Notes: a model not told the origin generated them from the letters alone. 39,256 nt of DNA from Prevotella sp. DNF00663 (GCF_001553265.1 NZ_KQ960581.1:1-39256); one strand, 5' to 3'; shown: positions 7,350-15,736, numbered from the stretch's first letter. Numbers and translations are program-made.

Positions 7350-7964
7350 TTAGTCATGCGATACAGCTGGAGCTGCTGCGACTGCAATTCCGGTAGCTCC
7401 TGAAATATTTCCGTCTGCAGTCTCTATCTTACCGGGATAGAAAGGTGCAGGACAAATATCAGTAACTTCAATCTGAATCGTCGTTGCATTAGTATCTGTT
7501 GCACTTTGTCCGCTGTCTTGAGACAAAGTCAACATCGGGGTAAAAGCGTCAGAACCAAGCACTCGCGCCTTACCATTTCGCTGTACAGCAAGATATATCA
7601 TCTCGTCGTTGTTAGCTTCGCAGATATATCCTGTAGCATCTTCTTCCGTTCCGGGTATGAGAACTTTCAATGTATTCTTGAAAGTCTTGGATCCATAAGA
7701 ACCTTGAGACTCTGATTGTAGTTGACTCTGATCCGGAATCAGACCTACCTGATGCCATTTTTTATCTGCAGCCAATTTGAAGTCACCGGTATAAGTGACG
7801 AAGTCGGCTAATTTAGCCGGTTTCTGTGTAATTGTAGGATAGCTCACGATGTCTCGTTTTGAGATACCGTATACTTTACCACGAAGACCGGGCAATGATT
7901 TTTTGCCACGACAGAACGGAAGGTCTACATAGATACTTTCCGCATCAGTACATTTATATGCCAT
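7350..7964 (-). CDS. Probable major tail tube protein
   Basis: A 204-aa beta-rich protein placed directly after the major capsid gene. Features I associate with Bacteroidota tail tube proteins are LAADKKWHQVGLI, SKTFKNTLKVLIPGTEE, QRNGKARVLGSDAFTP and DICPAPFYPGKI. It would form the stacked rings of the tail tube around the tape measure. A hairpin precedes it (7996-8031) and another follows it (7292-7337), which fits a highly expressed structural gene. The alternative, a head decoration protein, is less likely from the motifs. Confidence 0.6.
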   Translation of the reverse strand: MAYKCTDAESIYVDLPFCRGKKSLPGLRGKVYGISKRDIVSYPTITQKPAKLADFVTYTGDFKLAADKKWHQVGLIPDQSQLQSESQGSYGSKTFKNTLKVLIPGTEEDATGYICEANNDEMIYLAVQRNGKARVLGSDAFTPMLTLSQDSGQSATDTNATTIQIEVTDICPAPFYPGKIETADGNISGATGIAVAAAPAVSHD

Positions 7965-7995
7965 GATAATTTATTTTGAATGTTTGACAATAAAT

Positions 7996-8031
7996 GGGCA
8001 AGTCGGTCAATTAATCATGAACGACTCGCCC
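7996..8031 (-). terminator. Hairpin between capsid and tail tube genes
   Basis: In the leftward RNA GGGCGAGTCG pairs with CGACTTGCCC (one G-U pair, valid on this strand) around 16 bases. AT-rich sequence follows. It probably acts as a partial terminator or RNA-end protector behind the major capsid gene. Confidence 0.55.
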
Positions 8032-8039
8032 TGAAGAGA

Positions 8040-9035
8040 TTATGAGGGGTTCTTCTCCCAGACTGAAAGCATTTCCTTATCTACCTGTTCGAACTGAGTT
8101 CCGAAGAAAGCATTGGCAATCACATCGACATGATAATGACTCTTGAGAGATTTTTCGATGAGATACTTCTCGTCTGCTGTTTTCTGATTGAACAGACAGA
8201 ATATATTGTTCTTCGGGGTCAGAATCATGAAGTCTTTTGGTACGAAAGACAGCGGTACGAATTCCACGTTAGACGCTCCGTCAAGCGTCTTCTTATCGTA
8301 TGACAAGTTGTATGGAAGTGCACCATGCGCGGTCTGATAGGCTTCCGTATAGTGATGGTAACCAATATCACTGATAAAGAGCTTCAGTTTCTGTCTACGT
8401 AGTTTCTCGTCACTAGCCCAGTAGAAGTCCTTGATAAGGTCTTCTGCATTCTGTTCTGTAATAGAGTCTGTTCCAGTCTGCAAGTTACCTAGTTCTTTCG
8501 AGATAAGCACTTCACGACGTTCGTTTGTTCCGGCAATATCATTATCAATGATAGTCTTGAAGCCATTGAACCATTTTGCGGTACTCTTCTTGTCAGACGA
8601 GTCATGCTTTGCTGTGAAAGAGTTCATAAGAACATTTTCCCAAATTTTCTTAACGATGTAGCTTGCTACCTCAAGTGTGATAGGCACTTTTTCCAATCCG
8701 TCTCCCTTGGTGATGTCACTTCCCCAAATACTTTGATAGATCTCGTTAGGCTTGATAGGTTCAACGCAGTTTCCGAAGAAAGTCTCGAACGTGCGACCTT
8801 TGATAGTAACACCATCTTCTCCTAGTTTCGCATCGTCATAGTTTCCCATCTCGAAGTTTCCACCGATTTGTGAAACAACTTCTTTGTAGCGAATTCCTGT
8901 TCTGATACTAGTGTGCTTCAGCAGTTCCTGCAACGCGAATATAGGGAGTTGGAGTAACTGAGTGCGATAGCGCACAAAGGTAGTTGCCAACTCTTCCGGT
9001 GTGAATGTCACGGTTCCATTTTTCTTGTTACTCAT
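8040..9035 (-). CDS. Probable major capsid protein
   Basis: A 331-aa protein directly downstream of the capsid protease-scaffold gene, with only two bases between stop and start. The start region (TFTPEELATTFVRYRTQLLQLP), the central GNFEMGNYDDAKLGEDG loop and the C-terminal VDVIANAFFGTQFEQ match what I know of HK97-fold capsid proteins in Bacteroidota phages; HK97 fold itself is inferred from position and length. It forms the icosahedral shell. No frameshift or unusual composition is visible. Confidence 0.75.
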   Translation of the reverse strand: MSNKKNGTVTFTPEELATTFVRYRTQLLQLPIFALQELLKHTSIRTGIRYKEVVSQIGGNFEMGNYDDAKLGEDGVTIKGRTFETFFGNCVEPIKPNEIYQSIWGSDITKGDGLEKVPITLEVASYIVKKIWENVLMNSFTAKHDSSDKKSTAKWFNGFKTIIDNDIAGTNERREVLISKELGNLQTGTDSITEQNAEDLIKDFYWASDEKLRRQKLKLFISDIGYHHYTEAYQTAHGALPYNLSYDKKTLDGASNVEFVPLSFVPKDFMILTPKNNIFCLFNQKTADEKYLIEKSLKSHYHVDVIANAFFGTQFEQVDKEMLSVWEKNPS

Positions 9036-9037
9036 AA

Positions 9038-10147
9038 TTACACGTCTTTAATAAGGTCATACAAATCCTTGGCAGTGACATTGTCTTCACCGTTCAAGTC
9101 TTTTTTTTCAACATCTTCAGCAGGACCATTTTCCAGATTCTTAATCTGTTCATCCTTCTGTTTCAAATCGGCTTCTAGTTGAGTCTTCTCATTCTTCAGT
9201 TTCTCAATAGAATCTTTAGCTGCTTTCATTGCAGCTGCATTCTCCTCGAGAGTCTTTTTCTGTGAAGTCAACTCATCATCGATTTTCTTCATCTGCTCTT
9301 GACTAAGTGCGATGTTTCCGTCAGCTTGTGGTTGAAAGCCGTCGGAGCATGCCAAGAGCGTCATTACGCTTGCAAAAATCTTAATCATGCTGTTGTTTTG
9401 GTTATTTGCTTGATTGTTACGGATTAGGCTTTGTAACCCTTGCCAAGTCTTTTGCAAGAAGTTATTAGTTGGATTGCCCTCGCTATCCGTTATTCCTTCA
9501 GTAACAGCATGTTGTTGCGGAGTATCGGTAGGCAAAGGCGGTATGCCTGCATCCTTAAATATATTAGAATAGAAATTGGTGTATCTGTTGTTCAATTCTT
9601 CGGCAGTCTGTTCGGCAGCTTTGTCCTCTCTAATTTCATCAACAAGTCCAAACTCCTTCGCTTGCTGAGCCGTGAGCCAATTACCTTTTTTCATCTGTTC
9701 CAAGCACTCGTCCACGGTCTTTCCTGTTTTCTCTGCATACATGGAAGCTAGTACATCGTCGAAAGTCTTCAACGTTTCTCGCTCTTGTTGCAGTTGTTTA
9801 ATCATATTATCGAGTTGCTCCTTATTACTTTGCTCATATTTGTCAATCCAAGTCGAGACGTTATGAATAAGGAAGAAGCTGCCTTTGACAATATCAATGC
9901 TTTGACAGCCTAGCATCGCTATTGTGGAAATAGAAGCATTCATCCCAAAAGCATGGGCATGTACCTTTCCATGATCTTTGAAAGCCTGATTCATTTCAAG
10001 ACCATCTTTGACAAAGCCACCTAGTGAACAGAAACCGACATGTACGTCCTTTCCCTTGTTCTTGTTGAGCACATAACGGACATAGTCGGCAGAACAACCG
10101 CTCCACCAACTGCCAATAGTTCCTGAAATAACGAGTTGATAATCCAT
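9038..10147 (-). CDS. ClpP-like capsid protease fused to scaffold
   Basis: A 369-aa protein. Residues 1-190 form a ClpP-type serine protease: GGFVKDGLEMNQ, catalytic serine in GMNASISTIAMLG (S72) and histidine in FFLIHN (H95), then WLTAQQAKEFGLVDEI. Residues about 280-360 form a charged coiled coil typical for scaffolds. It would guide capsid assembly and then process the prohead. A start at MDYQ is chosen because GAAAGG precedes it and the family begins here; an ATG eleven codons earlier (10180) also exists, and both starts lie in one hairpin. An in-frame Met at 254 (9388) followed by IKIFASVMTLLACS could start a separate 116-aa scaffold, as Nu3 does in phage lambda. Confidence 0.82.
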   Translation of the reverse strand: MDYQLVISGTIGSWWSGCSADYVRYVLNKNKGKDVHVGFCSLGGFVKDGLEMNQAFKDHGKVHAHAFGMNASISTIAMLGCQSIDIVKGSFFLIHNVSTWIDKYEQSNKEQLDNMIKQLQQERETLKTFDDVLASMYAEKTGKTVDECLEQMKKGNWLTAQQAKEFGLVDEIREDKAAEQTAEELNNRYTNFYSNIFKDAGIPPLPTDTPQQHAVTEGITDSEGNPTNNFLQKTWQGLQSLIRNNQANNQNNSMIKIFASVMTLLACSDGFQPQADGNIALSQEQMKKIDDELTSQKKTLEENAAAMKAAKDSIEKLKNEKTQLEADLKQKDEQIKNLENGPAEDVEKKDLNGEDNVTAKDLYDLIKDV

Positions 10148-10181
10148 GGCTACCTTTCTTTTTATTACAAAGGTAGCCATG
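10145..10181 (-). promoter_or_regulatory. 13-bp perfect hairpin holding the protease start codon
   Basis: CATGGCTACCTTT (10145-10157) and AAAGGTAGCCATG (10169-10181) are exact complements around an 11-base loop. The ATG of the protease-scaffold gene and its GAAAGG Shine-Dalgarno-like sequence lie in the 3' arm of the RNA hairpin, and the alternative upstream ATG lies in the 5' arm. Folding should hide the start; a control on protease dosage is inferred. Confidence 0.7.
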
Positions 10182-10204
10182 TTGTTATACCTGTAAAAAA
10201 ACCT

Positions 10205-10615
10205 TTATACCTCTATATATGGGATAGGTTGAGGGTGTGAATAGTTGATAAGCACTTCATTTAGCTGGTTGTCTTTCACGTCCGCCGGATACGTTTCCGT
10301 TATTTCCATCGTTGCGAATGGCCTATTTCCAGTACCAAGCAGTAGATATTGACCACCATTTAGACATACGCGCCACGCGTAGTGACCTTGTGTGTTCATA
10401 TCTGTGCAGGTTAGAAATCTCAGCTGAGCAATATATATATCGCTTTTCTCTTCTGTCTTATGTGTAATAGTAAGTTGTGCAGGGATTTTTATATGAATTT
10501 CTTCCCATTCCACATTATCTGGTATCGTCATTCGGTTGATACCAATTCTTTTTGATGATACCAAATTGGTATACTTCGTTCTCGCGACAGCGACTACAAG
10601 TTTCATTATTTTCAT
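10205..10615 (-). CDS. 136-aa phage protein, unknown
   Basis: A 136-aa beta-rich protein without membrane segments, with QLRFLTCTDMNTQGHYAWRV and GNRPFATMEITETY. It lies between the replication region and the capsid protease in the same direction. Met at residue 4 is an alternative start. It could be a small structural or head completion protein by position; I do not recognise a family. No strong terminator separates it from the protease gene. Confidence 0.55.
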   Translation of the reverse strand: MKIMKLVVAVARTKYTNLVSSKRIGINRMTIPDNVEWEEIHIKIPAQLTITHKTEEKSDIYIAQLRFLTCTDMNTQGHYAWRVCLNGGQYLLLGTGNRPFATMEITETYPADVKDNQLNEVLINYSHPQPIPYIEV

Positions 10616-10717
10616 ACTAAGCTAGGAAAAAAAGTTTTTGAACAGTGTTGAACGGCCAAGAATGGCTACGAACAAAAAGAGGCTTGGTGTCCATATGAAT
10701 TTTATTATTTTTAACAG

Positions 10718-11200
10718 TTAATCTTTGTCTCTAATTCTTTTGCGCAATCTGAGGTCGACTCCGTTCTTTAAATAATTATTTCGCATGCGTTGATAGCGCA
10801 TCTTGATGGTATAATCATAGTCGGTGGAGATACCATTGGCTTCACACCACGCTTGTATCCCTTTTAGGATAGAACATCCTGCTTCATGCAGATCGTTCAA
10901 ATCATTCCACATCTGAATGCGAAAAGTATCCTCTATACATTCAACGACAGCTTCCTTAGCATGTTTACCTAAATAGTTGTATGTAATGACTGGCTTTTGT
11001 TTCGAGTCAGGAATTGCTATTGTAACAGTAGATTCGTCACCTATTATTGGTCTGTTCCCATTTGGACGCTTTATTAAAAATCTCCGTATAGTCGCATTTT
11101 CCGCACTCATAGGCGGAAACATCACAGGACTGCCATAATGATATTCTAACCACTGTTTTATAAAAGGTTTGACAGAAATATAAGTAACAAACTGGCTCAT
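10718..11200 (-). CDS. 160-aa phage protein next to the origin-like region
   Basis: A 160-aa basic protein with SVKPFIKQWLEYHYGSPV near the start, HAKEAVVECIEDTFRIQMW in the middle and a helical C-terminus (DYDYTIKMRYQRMRNNYLK) rich in Arg and Lys. Proteins like this recur in Bacteroidota phages and integrative elements, but I cannot name a function; DNA binding is plausible from charge. It lies immediately downstream of the iteron stretch, which may carry its promoter. An overlapping longer frame in the same direction (11037-11621) is rejected. Confidence 0.65.
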   Translation of the reverse strand: MSQFVTYISVKPFIKQWLEYHYGSPVMFPPMSAENATIRRFLIKRPNGNRPIIGDESTVTIAIPDSKQKPVITYNYLGKHAKEAVVECIEDTFRIQMWNDLNDLHEAGCSILKGIQAWCEANGISTDYDYTIKMRYQRMRNNYLKNGVDLRLRKRIRDKD

Positions 11201-11380
11201 AGATGTTATAGATTATTTTCTCAGCATGTAAAGTTAGTGAAAAAAAATGATTTTTCCTAGAAGAGTAGGAAAGTTCTATAAAATATGATGTTTTGTAAAG
11301 AAAAAACGCTGTTATTATAAGTGTGATAGACTTCTCTATTGTTGCTTCTTTTTCTTTTAGACTCTTTTTCGTCAGAAAAG

Positions 11381-11640
11381 TTTGTGACCGGATAAAAGTT
11401 TGTGTAAAAGGCGTAACGCATTGATAATCAATATATATTATACACGCCTCTTGTATGTCACATTTTTGTGTAGAGAGTCGTTGTTTTGTGACTGCAATTA
11501 CCAAAAAGTGGTTGTCACAAATTGATTTTGTTTTGTGACCGTTTGTGACTTGATTTTGTGACCATTTTGTGACTTCCTTTTCCCCTTTATTTATTAGCCT
11601 TTCAAAGGCTTTAACCAACAAGAAGTTACAAAGTCACAAA
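11381..11640. repeat. Iteron-like TTTTGTGAC repeats, probable phage origin
   Basis: This lies in a 595-base gap without genes (11201-11795). TTTGTGAC copies occur at 11381, 11485, 11532, 11542, 11555 and 11566, with inverted copies GTCACAAA at 11514 and 11633; most carry an additional leading T and a trailing C or T. The cluster from 11531 to 11574 has spacings of about 10-13 bases, close to one helical turn. An AT-rich stretch lies at 11421-11443. Next to the primase-helicase gene this looks like a replication origin with initiator sites. Confidence 0.6.
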
Positions 11641-11740
11641 GTTTTAGTACAAAATAAGAAAGAGGGAGTGGGGGAAGCTAAGGGGCGTATTGTTCCTAAC
11701 ATGTCGTTTGTAAAAAAAAGTGATAACGTGTATAAAAAGA

Positions 11741-11771
11741 GACGGAGCAGCCGAAATCCGACTACTCCGCC
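11741..11771 (-). terminator. Terminator behind the primase-helicase gene
   Basis: In the leftward RNA GGAGTAGTCGG pairs with the downstream CGGCTGCTCC arm around ATTT; the two imperfect pairs are G-U on this strand. The U-rich stretch CTCTTTTTAT follows. It lies about 25 bases after the primase stop. Confidence 0.8.
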
Positions 11772-11795
11772 TACAGAAACGAATTAAAGATATGA

Positions 11796-14645
11796 TTAAA
11801 ATGGCCTGTCGTCCTCTTTAGATCTGAGATAAATCATGTCCTTTGTCTTCTTGATGCCCAACGCCACTTCAATTTTTTGTTGAATGCGTCCATTCGCGTC
11901 CTGAAGGTCTCTAGGATTCAGCTCGTCAATCCATGGGCATAGCTCTGCGAAAGCTTTCAGCTGGCGAGTAAATCGCTGTGTGGTGAGTTTCGGCAGTTGT
12001 GCTGCAATCTTGAACTCCTGTATAACGTTATCTTTCTGTAGCATAGTGTCTAGGTTACCGCTTTCAGGTGAGAAATAACCGTATGCCCAATCCTCGAAAG
12101 CAGCTCCCATCACGGCTTTCAGTTTGCGTTTTGCAATGTTGTTCATCGGCGGCATGAGTTTGACCGATTCGTCTATGAGAGATAGATAGAACTTACAGCA
12201 TTGCAGCCAAAAGTTAATGTCCGCATTCCATTCTTCTTCTGTATAGAATGCGTCATATAGTGTTTTACCAAAATCGTCTCGTATACTGCGCGTCTCTAAA
12301 TAATCATTCTCTTCAGTTCGTTGATGATAATAGTCAGAAAAGACCATATATATCAGTCGAGCCTCGCTGGATGGGTCGAAATCTGAAGGTACGTAGTTAG
12401 TTGTAAATGCTATTTTCGGGCTACTTTCAAATGGAATGGTGAAAGAGTGATTATTCTTGGGATTCACGGTCATATCAGAAGTGATATTGTCATAGAATAG
12501 ATCTGTTTTCAGATATTGGTCACAGTCATCTATGAGCATCAGATCCGTATGCGGTGTTACCTGATCGAAGACGTGAGGGTTATCCATCAGCTTTGGGTTA
12601 CGCCCTGACAGCTTCACGGTCTTCATCAGTAGAGAGAGAACTTTGAAGAAAAAACTCTTGCCACTACGGCCATTACATTCATTCTCTTCACCTATCTTAT
12701 TGTCCATAGCCATTGGCGCCCATGCTCGCGCTGCGTCTTTGTAGTGATGAAGCATATATCCAAAGGTGAATATTTTATTAAGAAGACTTTGTTTCTGTTC
12801 TGCAATCTCATCGGTGGTCAGTCCTTTACCAGCGATGTCGAAGATATGTGCTTCTTGATATGTTTTAGCTGCTTCACGATCGTCACCGAAATTATACTCC
12901 ATCTCCTTTCTCCAATATAGGCGACTAGTATTGATGAGATAACCAAAAAAGTGGCTTTTCACATTTTTGATGACAATATCGAACGTTGGCCGACCATTCT
13001 CGTCAACACTGCGTATGATTTCAAACATATCATCCATCTTCTTGTACTGGTGCCCGATAACATTCTCTTCCCATACGTAGTTGTGCATATCATCCGCTCC
13101 GGGCTCATATTCCTTATACCCGTCGCGAGTCACCTCGACGGTTTTGTTTGGGAAAAAGAAAAGTTGACTATTCTTTGTATAGGAAGTGAAGTCAAGTGTA
13201 ATGCTGAAGAGAGATTCCAAGGATGGTCCGGTTAACTTCGGGCTGTTGAGAATCAAGTTTCTAACTCCACGTTTTTGATGGAAGTTTCTTGCCCACAATG
13301 TCACGAAGTCACGCATTTCTCGTACCGAAGTGCGCTTCACGATATTACCATTTATATGTACGAGCTGAATGAGATCTGTCGTGTCATCACGTAGTGCGTT
13401 GAAGCCGTTCAGATGTAGGAAGTTGTATAAGCATTCCGTATCAATTTCATACTTCGTTTTTCCGTTTTTATCCATCTGCTCTGTCCAAAAACGTGCAGGG
13501 ATGGCCAACTCCATAAGGTTCCTGAAATCAGCTTTCTGACTTCTAAGTTCCATCCAGTCGCGGAGGTCTTTACGCGAGTTCCCTCGTTTGTCGTGATAGT
13601 TTTCAAGCCAGTCCGGCAGCCAAATTGTATGAATGTCAATAAAGCGTAAGGCCAGTTCTTTTCCTTTTCTGCGCCCTGTTTCGTCGATGTCCGGGATATT
13701 GTATAGAACTTCGACATATTTCATGATCTCTCGGTACTCTTCGACGCTTAATTTATATGTCTCAGAATTGAACCACAGCGGATGATAGCCCATGGAGTGG
13801 CAGCATAAGCTGTCTCTCTCTCCAGAACAGATAAAAGCTTCTTTGAGCTTCTTTTCTTTGTAAGGCTTATCGTCATCATGTGTTCGTTGCCATTCTTGCT
13901 CTTCTTTACGATTCATTTCGTGATAAGCGGCTTTCAGTTCTGAGAGACCGTTCACGTAATGTTGTGGTTTTTTCCCTGCAGGTGTATAGCTAAAGCGAAA
14001 TCCTTTATCACAATTCAGAGGCTCGTATATCTTATAGAATTTTTCTTCTGGTTCATCGCCTTGAGCTGGCCGTATCATGCATTCACGCAAGAAGATGGGG
14101 TAATGCTCGTTTGAGTATTTGATTTTCACCTTTCTATCTTTGACTGTTGATATCCACTTCACAGAATACCAGTGCAGCGCTTCTACATCTGCTTGCGTCA
14201 CTTTTGGTCCTAAGATGGCCAGCTCTTCAGCTGTCATTTTTTCATTTAACTCAAAGTTTCGGGAGCCATCTTGTTCTTCTTGATTAGCTTCCCGTTCTTT
14301 GAATGTTGGCTTGTTGATTGTATATGATAGCTCATCCTTAACGCCATACTGGCTAGCTAGTTGCAATAGAGCTTCGTTATATCGAGACCTGTCTATACCA
14401 TTCTCGCGCATGTAAATCGAGATGGCATTTTCTCCACGCCCTTCGCCACCGAAGTCTGTTACTTGCCATATTTTTCCATACCTTTCAGAATTGTATTCCC
14501 TCAAACAGGCAGAAGGTGTACGTTCGTTTCTGATTGCGAAATGCTTGTTTTTCGTATCGACACAGACTCTTGCCTGCGGATATATATTAAGAATAATATC
14601 CAGTCCACCGTTGGTTGCCTCGAAAACGTCTTCAGCCTTAATCAT
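11796..14645 (-). CDS. Phage primase-helicase
   Basis: A 949-aa two-part replication protein. The N-terminus (about 20-75) resembles a CHC2-type primase domain (RNERTPSACLREY, VTDFGGEGRGENAI) but lacks the zinc cysteines. A Toprim-like segment follows, with ICSGERDSLCCHSMG (272-286) and IPDIDETGRRKGKEL (317-331). The C-terminal helicase has Walker A NGRSGKS (658-664), Walker B DLMLIDD (701-707) and the sensor-like AFTTNYVPS (746-754), as in superfamily 3/D5-like helicases. It should unwind and prime phage DNA at the neighbouring repeat cluster. Its own promoter lies at 14667-14697 and a terminator at 11741-11771, so it can be expressed as a single-gene unit. Confidence 0.85.
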   Translation of the reverse strand: MIKAEDVFEATNGGLDIILNIYPQARVCVDTKNKHFAIRNERTPSACLREYNSERYGKIWQVTDFGGEGRGENAISIYMRENGIDRSRYNEALLQLASQYGVKDELSYTINKPTFKEREANQEEQDGSRNFELNEKMTAEELAILGPKVTQADVEALHWYSVKWISTVKDRKVKIKYSNEHYPIFLRECMIRPAQGDEPEEKFYKIYEPLNCDKGFRFSYTPAGKKPQHYVNGLSELKAAYHEMNRKEEQEWQRTHDDDKPYKEKKLKEAFICSGERDSLCCHSMGYHPLWFNSETYKLSVEEYREIMKYVEVLYNIPDIDETGRRKGKELALRFIDIHTIWLPDWLENYHDKRGNSRKDLRDWMELRSQKADFRNLMELAIPARFWTEQMDKNGKTKYEIDTECLYNFLHLNGFNALRDDTTDLIQLVHINGNIVKRTSVREMRDFVTLWARNFHQKRGVRNLILNSPKLTGPSLESLFSITLDFTSYTKNSQLFFFPNKTVEVTRDGYKEYEPGADDMHNYVWEENVIGHQYKKMDDMFEIIRSVDENGRPTFDIVIKNVKSHFFGYLINTSRLYWRKEMEYNFGDDREAAKTYQEAHIFDIAGKGLTTDEIAEQKQSLLNKIFTFGYMLHHYKDAARAWAPMAMDNKIGEENECNGRSGKSFFFKVLSLLMKTVKLSGRNPKLMDNPHVFDQVTPHTDLMLIDDCDQYLKTDLFYDNITSDMTVNPKNNHSFTIPFESSPKIAFTTNYVPSDFDPSSEARLIYMVFSDYYHQRTEENDYLETRSIRDDFGKTLYDAFYTEEEWNADINFWLQCCKFYLSLIDESVKLMPPMNNIAKRKLKAVMGAAFEDWAYGYFSPESGNLDTMLQKDNVIQEFKIAAQLPKLTTQRFTRQLKAFAELCPWIDELNPRDLQDANGRIQQKIEVALGIKKTKDMIYLRSKEDDRPF

Positions 14646-14666
14646 ATCGTTCTTACTTAATTATTG

Positions 14667-14697
14667 CAAAGCTAACCTAGCTTTTGTTAGTCTCAAA
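14667..14697 (-). promoter_or_regulatory. Promoter of the primase-helicase gene
   Basis: Leftward TTTG (14694-14697), 19 bases, TAGCTTTG (14667-14674), a full consensus match, 22 bases before the primase ATG. It overlaps the 3' end of the preceding gene. Confidence 0.75.
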
Positions 14698-15015
14698 ATA
14701 CATCTTAGAATCGGAGCAAATATCCAACTCATTACATCTTTCGCTCAGCATTGCCTCTTGAATAGAGGGAGTTCCGGTCTTGTCACAAATTACGCATTTA
14801 ACGGTTTCACCTCCTACTATAAAGCGGTATGCGTGTCCAAAGGCATTCCAAAGAAACACATGTTCTCCACTTTGACCAAGGAAAGAACCGTTATTATACT
14901 GTATAAGTCTGAAATTCGCTGGGAGTTTTCCTTTTTCTTTCCAAAGAGTTATTGTCTTTTCAAAAGCCTCGATGGTTACTTTCTTTGCAGGGGCTTGTTT
15001 TTGAGTGTTCAACAT
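14677..15015 (-). CDS. 112-aa early phage protein, unknown
   Basis: A 112-aa protein with a basic start (QKQAPAKKVTIEAFEKT), an internal CVICDKTG and C-terminal RCNELDICSDSK, so five cysteines in the last third; a metal-binding knuckle is possible. The central GQSGEHVFLWNAFGHAYRF looks beta-stranded. It lies between the regulator genes and the primase and is overlapped at its 5' end by the Cys-rich mini-protein gene. No family recognised. Confidence 0.55.
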   Translation of the reverse strand: MLNTQKQAPAKKVTIEAFEKTITLWKEKGKLPANFRLIQYNNGSFLGQSGEHVFLWNAFGHAYRFIVGGETVKCVICDKTGTPSIQEAMLSERCNELDICSDSKMYFETNKS

Positions 15016-15091
15016 ATCTATTAAGTATTGTGCAGTATCGTCCGTTGATCTGATTGCGTCCGTACCTACAGGTTTTACAGTATTCGTTCAT
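14960..15091 (-). CDS. 43-aa Cys-rich mini-protein
   Basis: A short gene beginning MNEYCKTCRYGRNQINGRYC, with Cys at 5, 8, 20 and 35 (C-x2-C-x11-C-x14-C), as in a small zinc knuckle. This pattern recurs in small early proteins of Bacteroidota phages as far as I recall. It starts right after the TTTTATAA tail of a hairpin (15101-15153) and overlaps the next gene by 56 bases in another frame. A role in DNA or RNA binding is inferred from the pattern only. Confidence 0.6.
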   Translation of the reverse strand: MNEYCKTCRYGRNQINGRYCTILNRYVEHSKTSPCKESNHRGF

Positions 15092-15100
15092 TTTATAAAA

Positions 15101-15153
15101 CGGCAGGTGTCCCTAATGTTTTACTAGATCCAGCCCGTGAATCATTCCTGCCG
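15101..15153 (-). terminator. Terminator or attenuator between regulator and early genes
   Basis: In the leftward RNA CGGCAGG (from 15153) pairs with CCTGCCG (to 15101), followed by TTTTAT. The first arm also takes part in a competing hairpin GCCCG/CGGGC. Two mutually exclusive folds just before the early genes suggest attenuation or antitermination. Confidence 0.45.
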
Positions 15154-15178
15154 GGCATCATATAATTATGGCTAAAGT

Positions 15179-15736
15179 CTAATAGTTGTATAATCGCATG
15201 ATGCGTATAATCTCACGGCAATTCTTTACCTTTAATTTCTGTTTGACTCGTAAAAGTTGCGTCTTGATCGTAGATGGGCTCTTATGCAATAGATGTGAGA
15301 TTTTATCAAAGGTCATACCATCAAGGTATAGACTTACTACTACTCGTTCAGCAGGAGAGATGTTGACGACTCCTTTTGGACGGCAAATAATATTCTCGTG
15401 TTTGCAATATCCACCTCGCAGAGGGCATCTTACTTCTTCGAAGTGCAACATGTCGTGTTCTATATCTTGTGTAAGCAAATCGTGTTCACCAAAATTGCAG
15501 CGTACAAAACGTTCTACCATTTTATGTTGATGAACACTAATTTCTGCGATACTACTATTTTTAGCAGGATATATAGTGAAAAGCCTAGCATAGCATTGCG
15601 GAAATCTATGTTTGATGATTTCAAGAAGAGGGCTGATAACTTCTTTCGAAAAGCGAGTTAGTTTTTTCTCTTCTTGATTGATTGTTTTGTAATATACAGT
15701 CCCGTCAGGGCTTGTACGAAACTCTATTGTTTCCAT
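15179..15736 (-). CDS. LuxR-type HTH regulator with Cys cluster
   Basis: A 185-aa regulator. The C-terminal 60 residues (about 127-185) are a LuxR/GerE helix-turn-helix: ISPAERVVVSLYLDGMTF, then DKISHLLHKSPSTIKTQLLR and KQKLKVKNCREII. The N-terminal part is not a receiver domain; it carries Cys 80, 104, 111 and 118 in RCPLRGGYCKHENIICRP, possibly a metal or redox centre. This type recurs in Bacteroidota prophages. It overlaps the end of the Cro-like gene, belongs to the leftward early transcript and may activate later phage genes or respond to host state. Confidence 0.7.
   Translation of the reverse strand: METIEFRTSPDGTVYYKTINQEEKKLTRFSKEVISPLLEIIKHRFPQCYARLFTIYPAKNSSIAEISVHQHKMVERFVRCNFGEHDLLTQDIEHDMLHFEEVRCPLRGGYCKHENIICRPKGVVNISPAERVVVSLYLDGMTFDKISHLLHKSPSTIKTQLLRVKQKLKVKNCREIIRIMRLYNY

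Noticed and set aside
11037..11621. A 194-codon frame on the minus strand across the repeat cluster
   Set aside because: It overlaps the better 160-aa gene, has low-complexity composition, and its sequence is mostly the TTTTGTGAC repeats.
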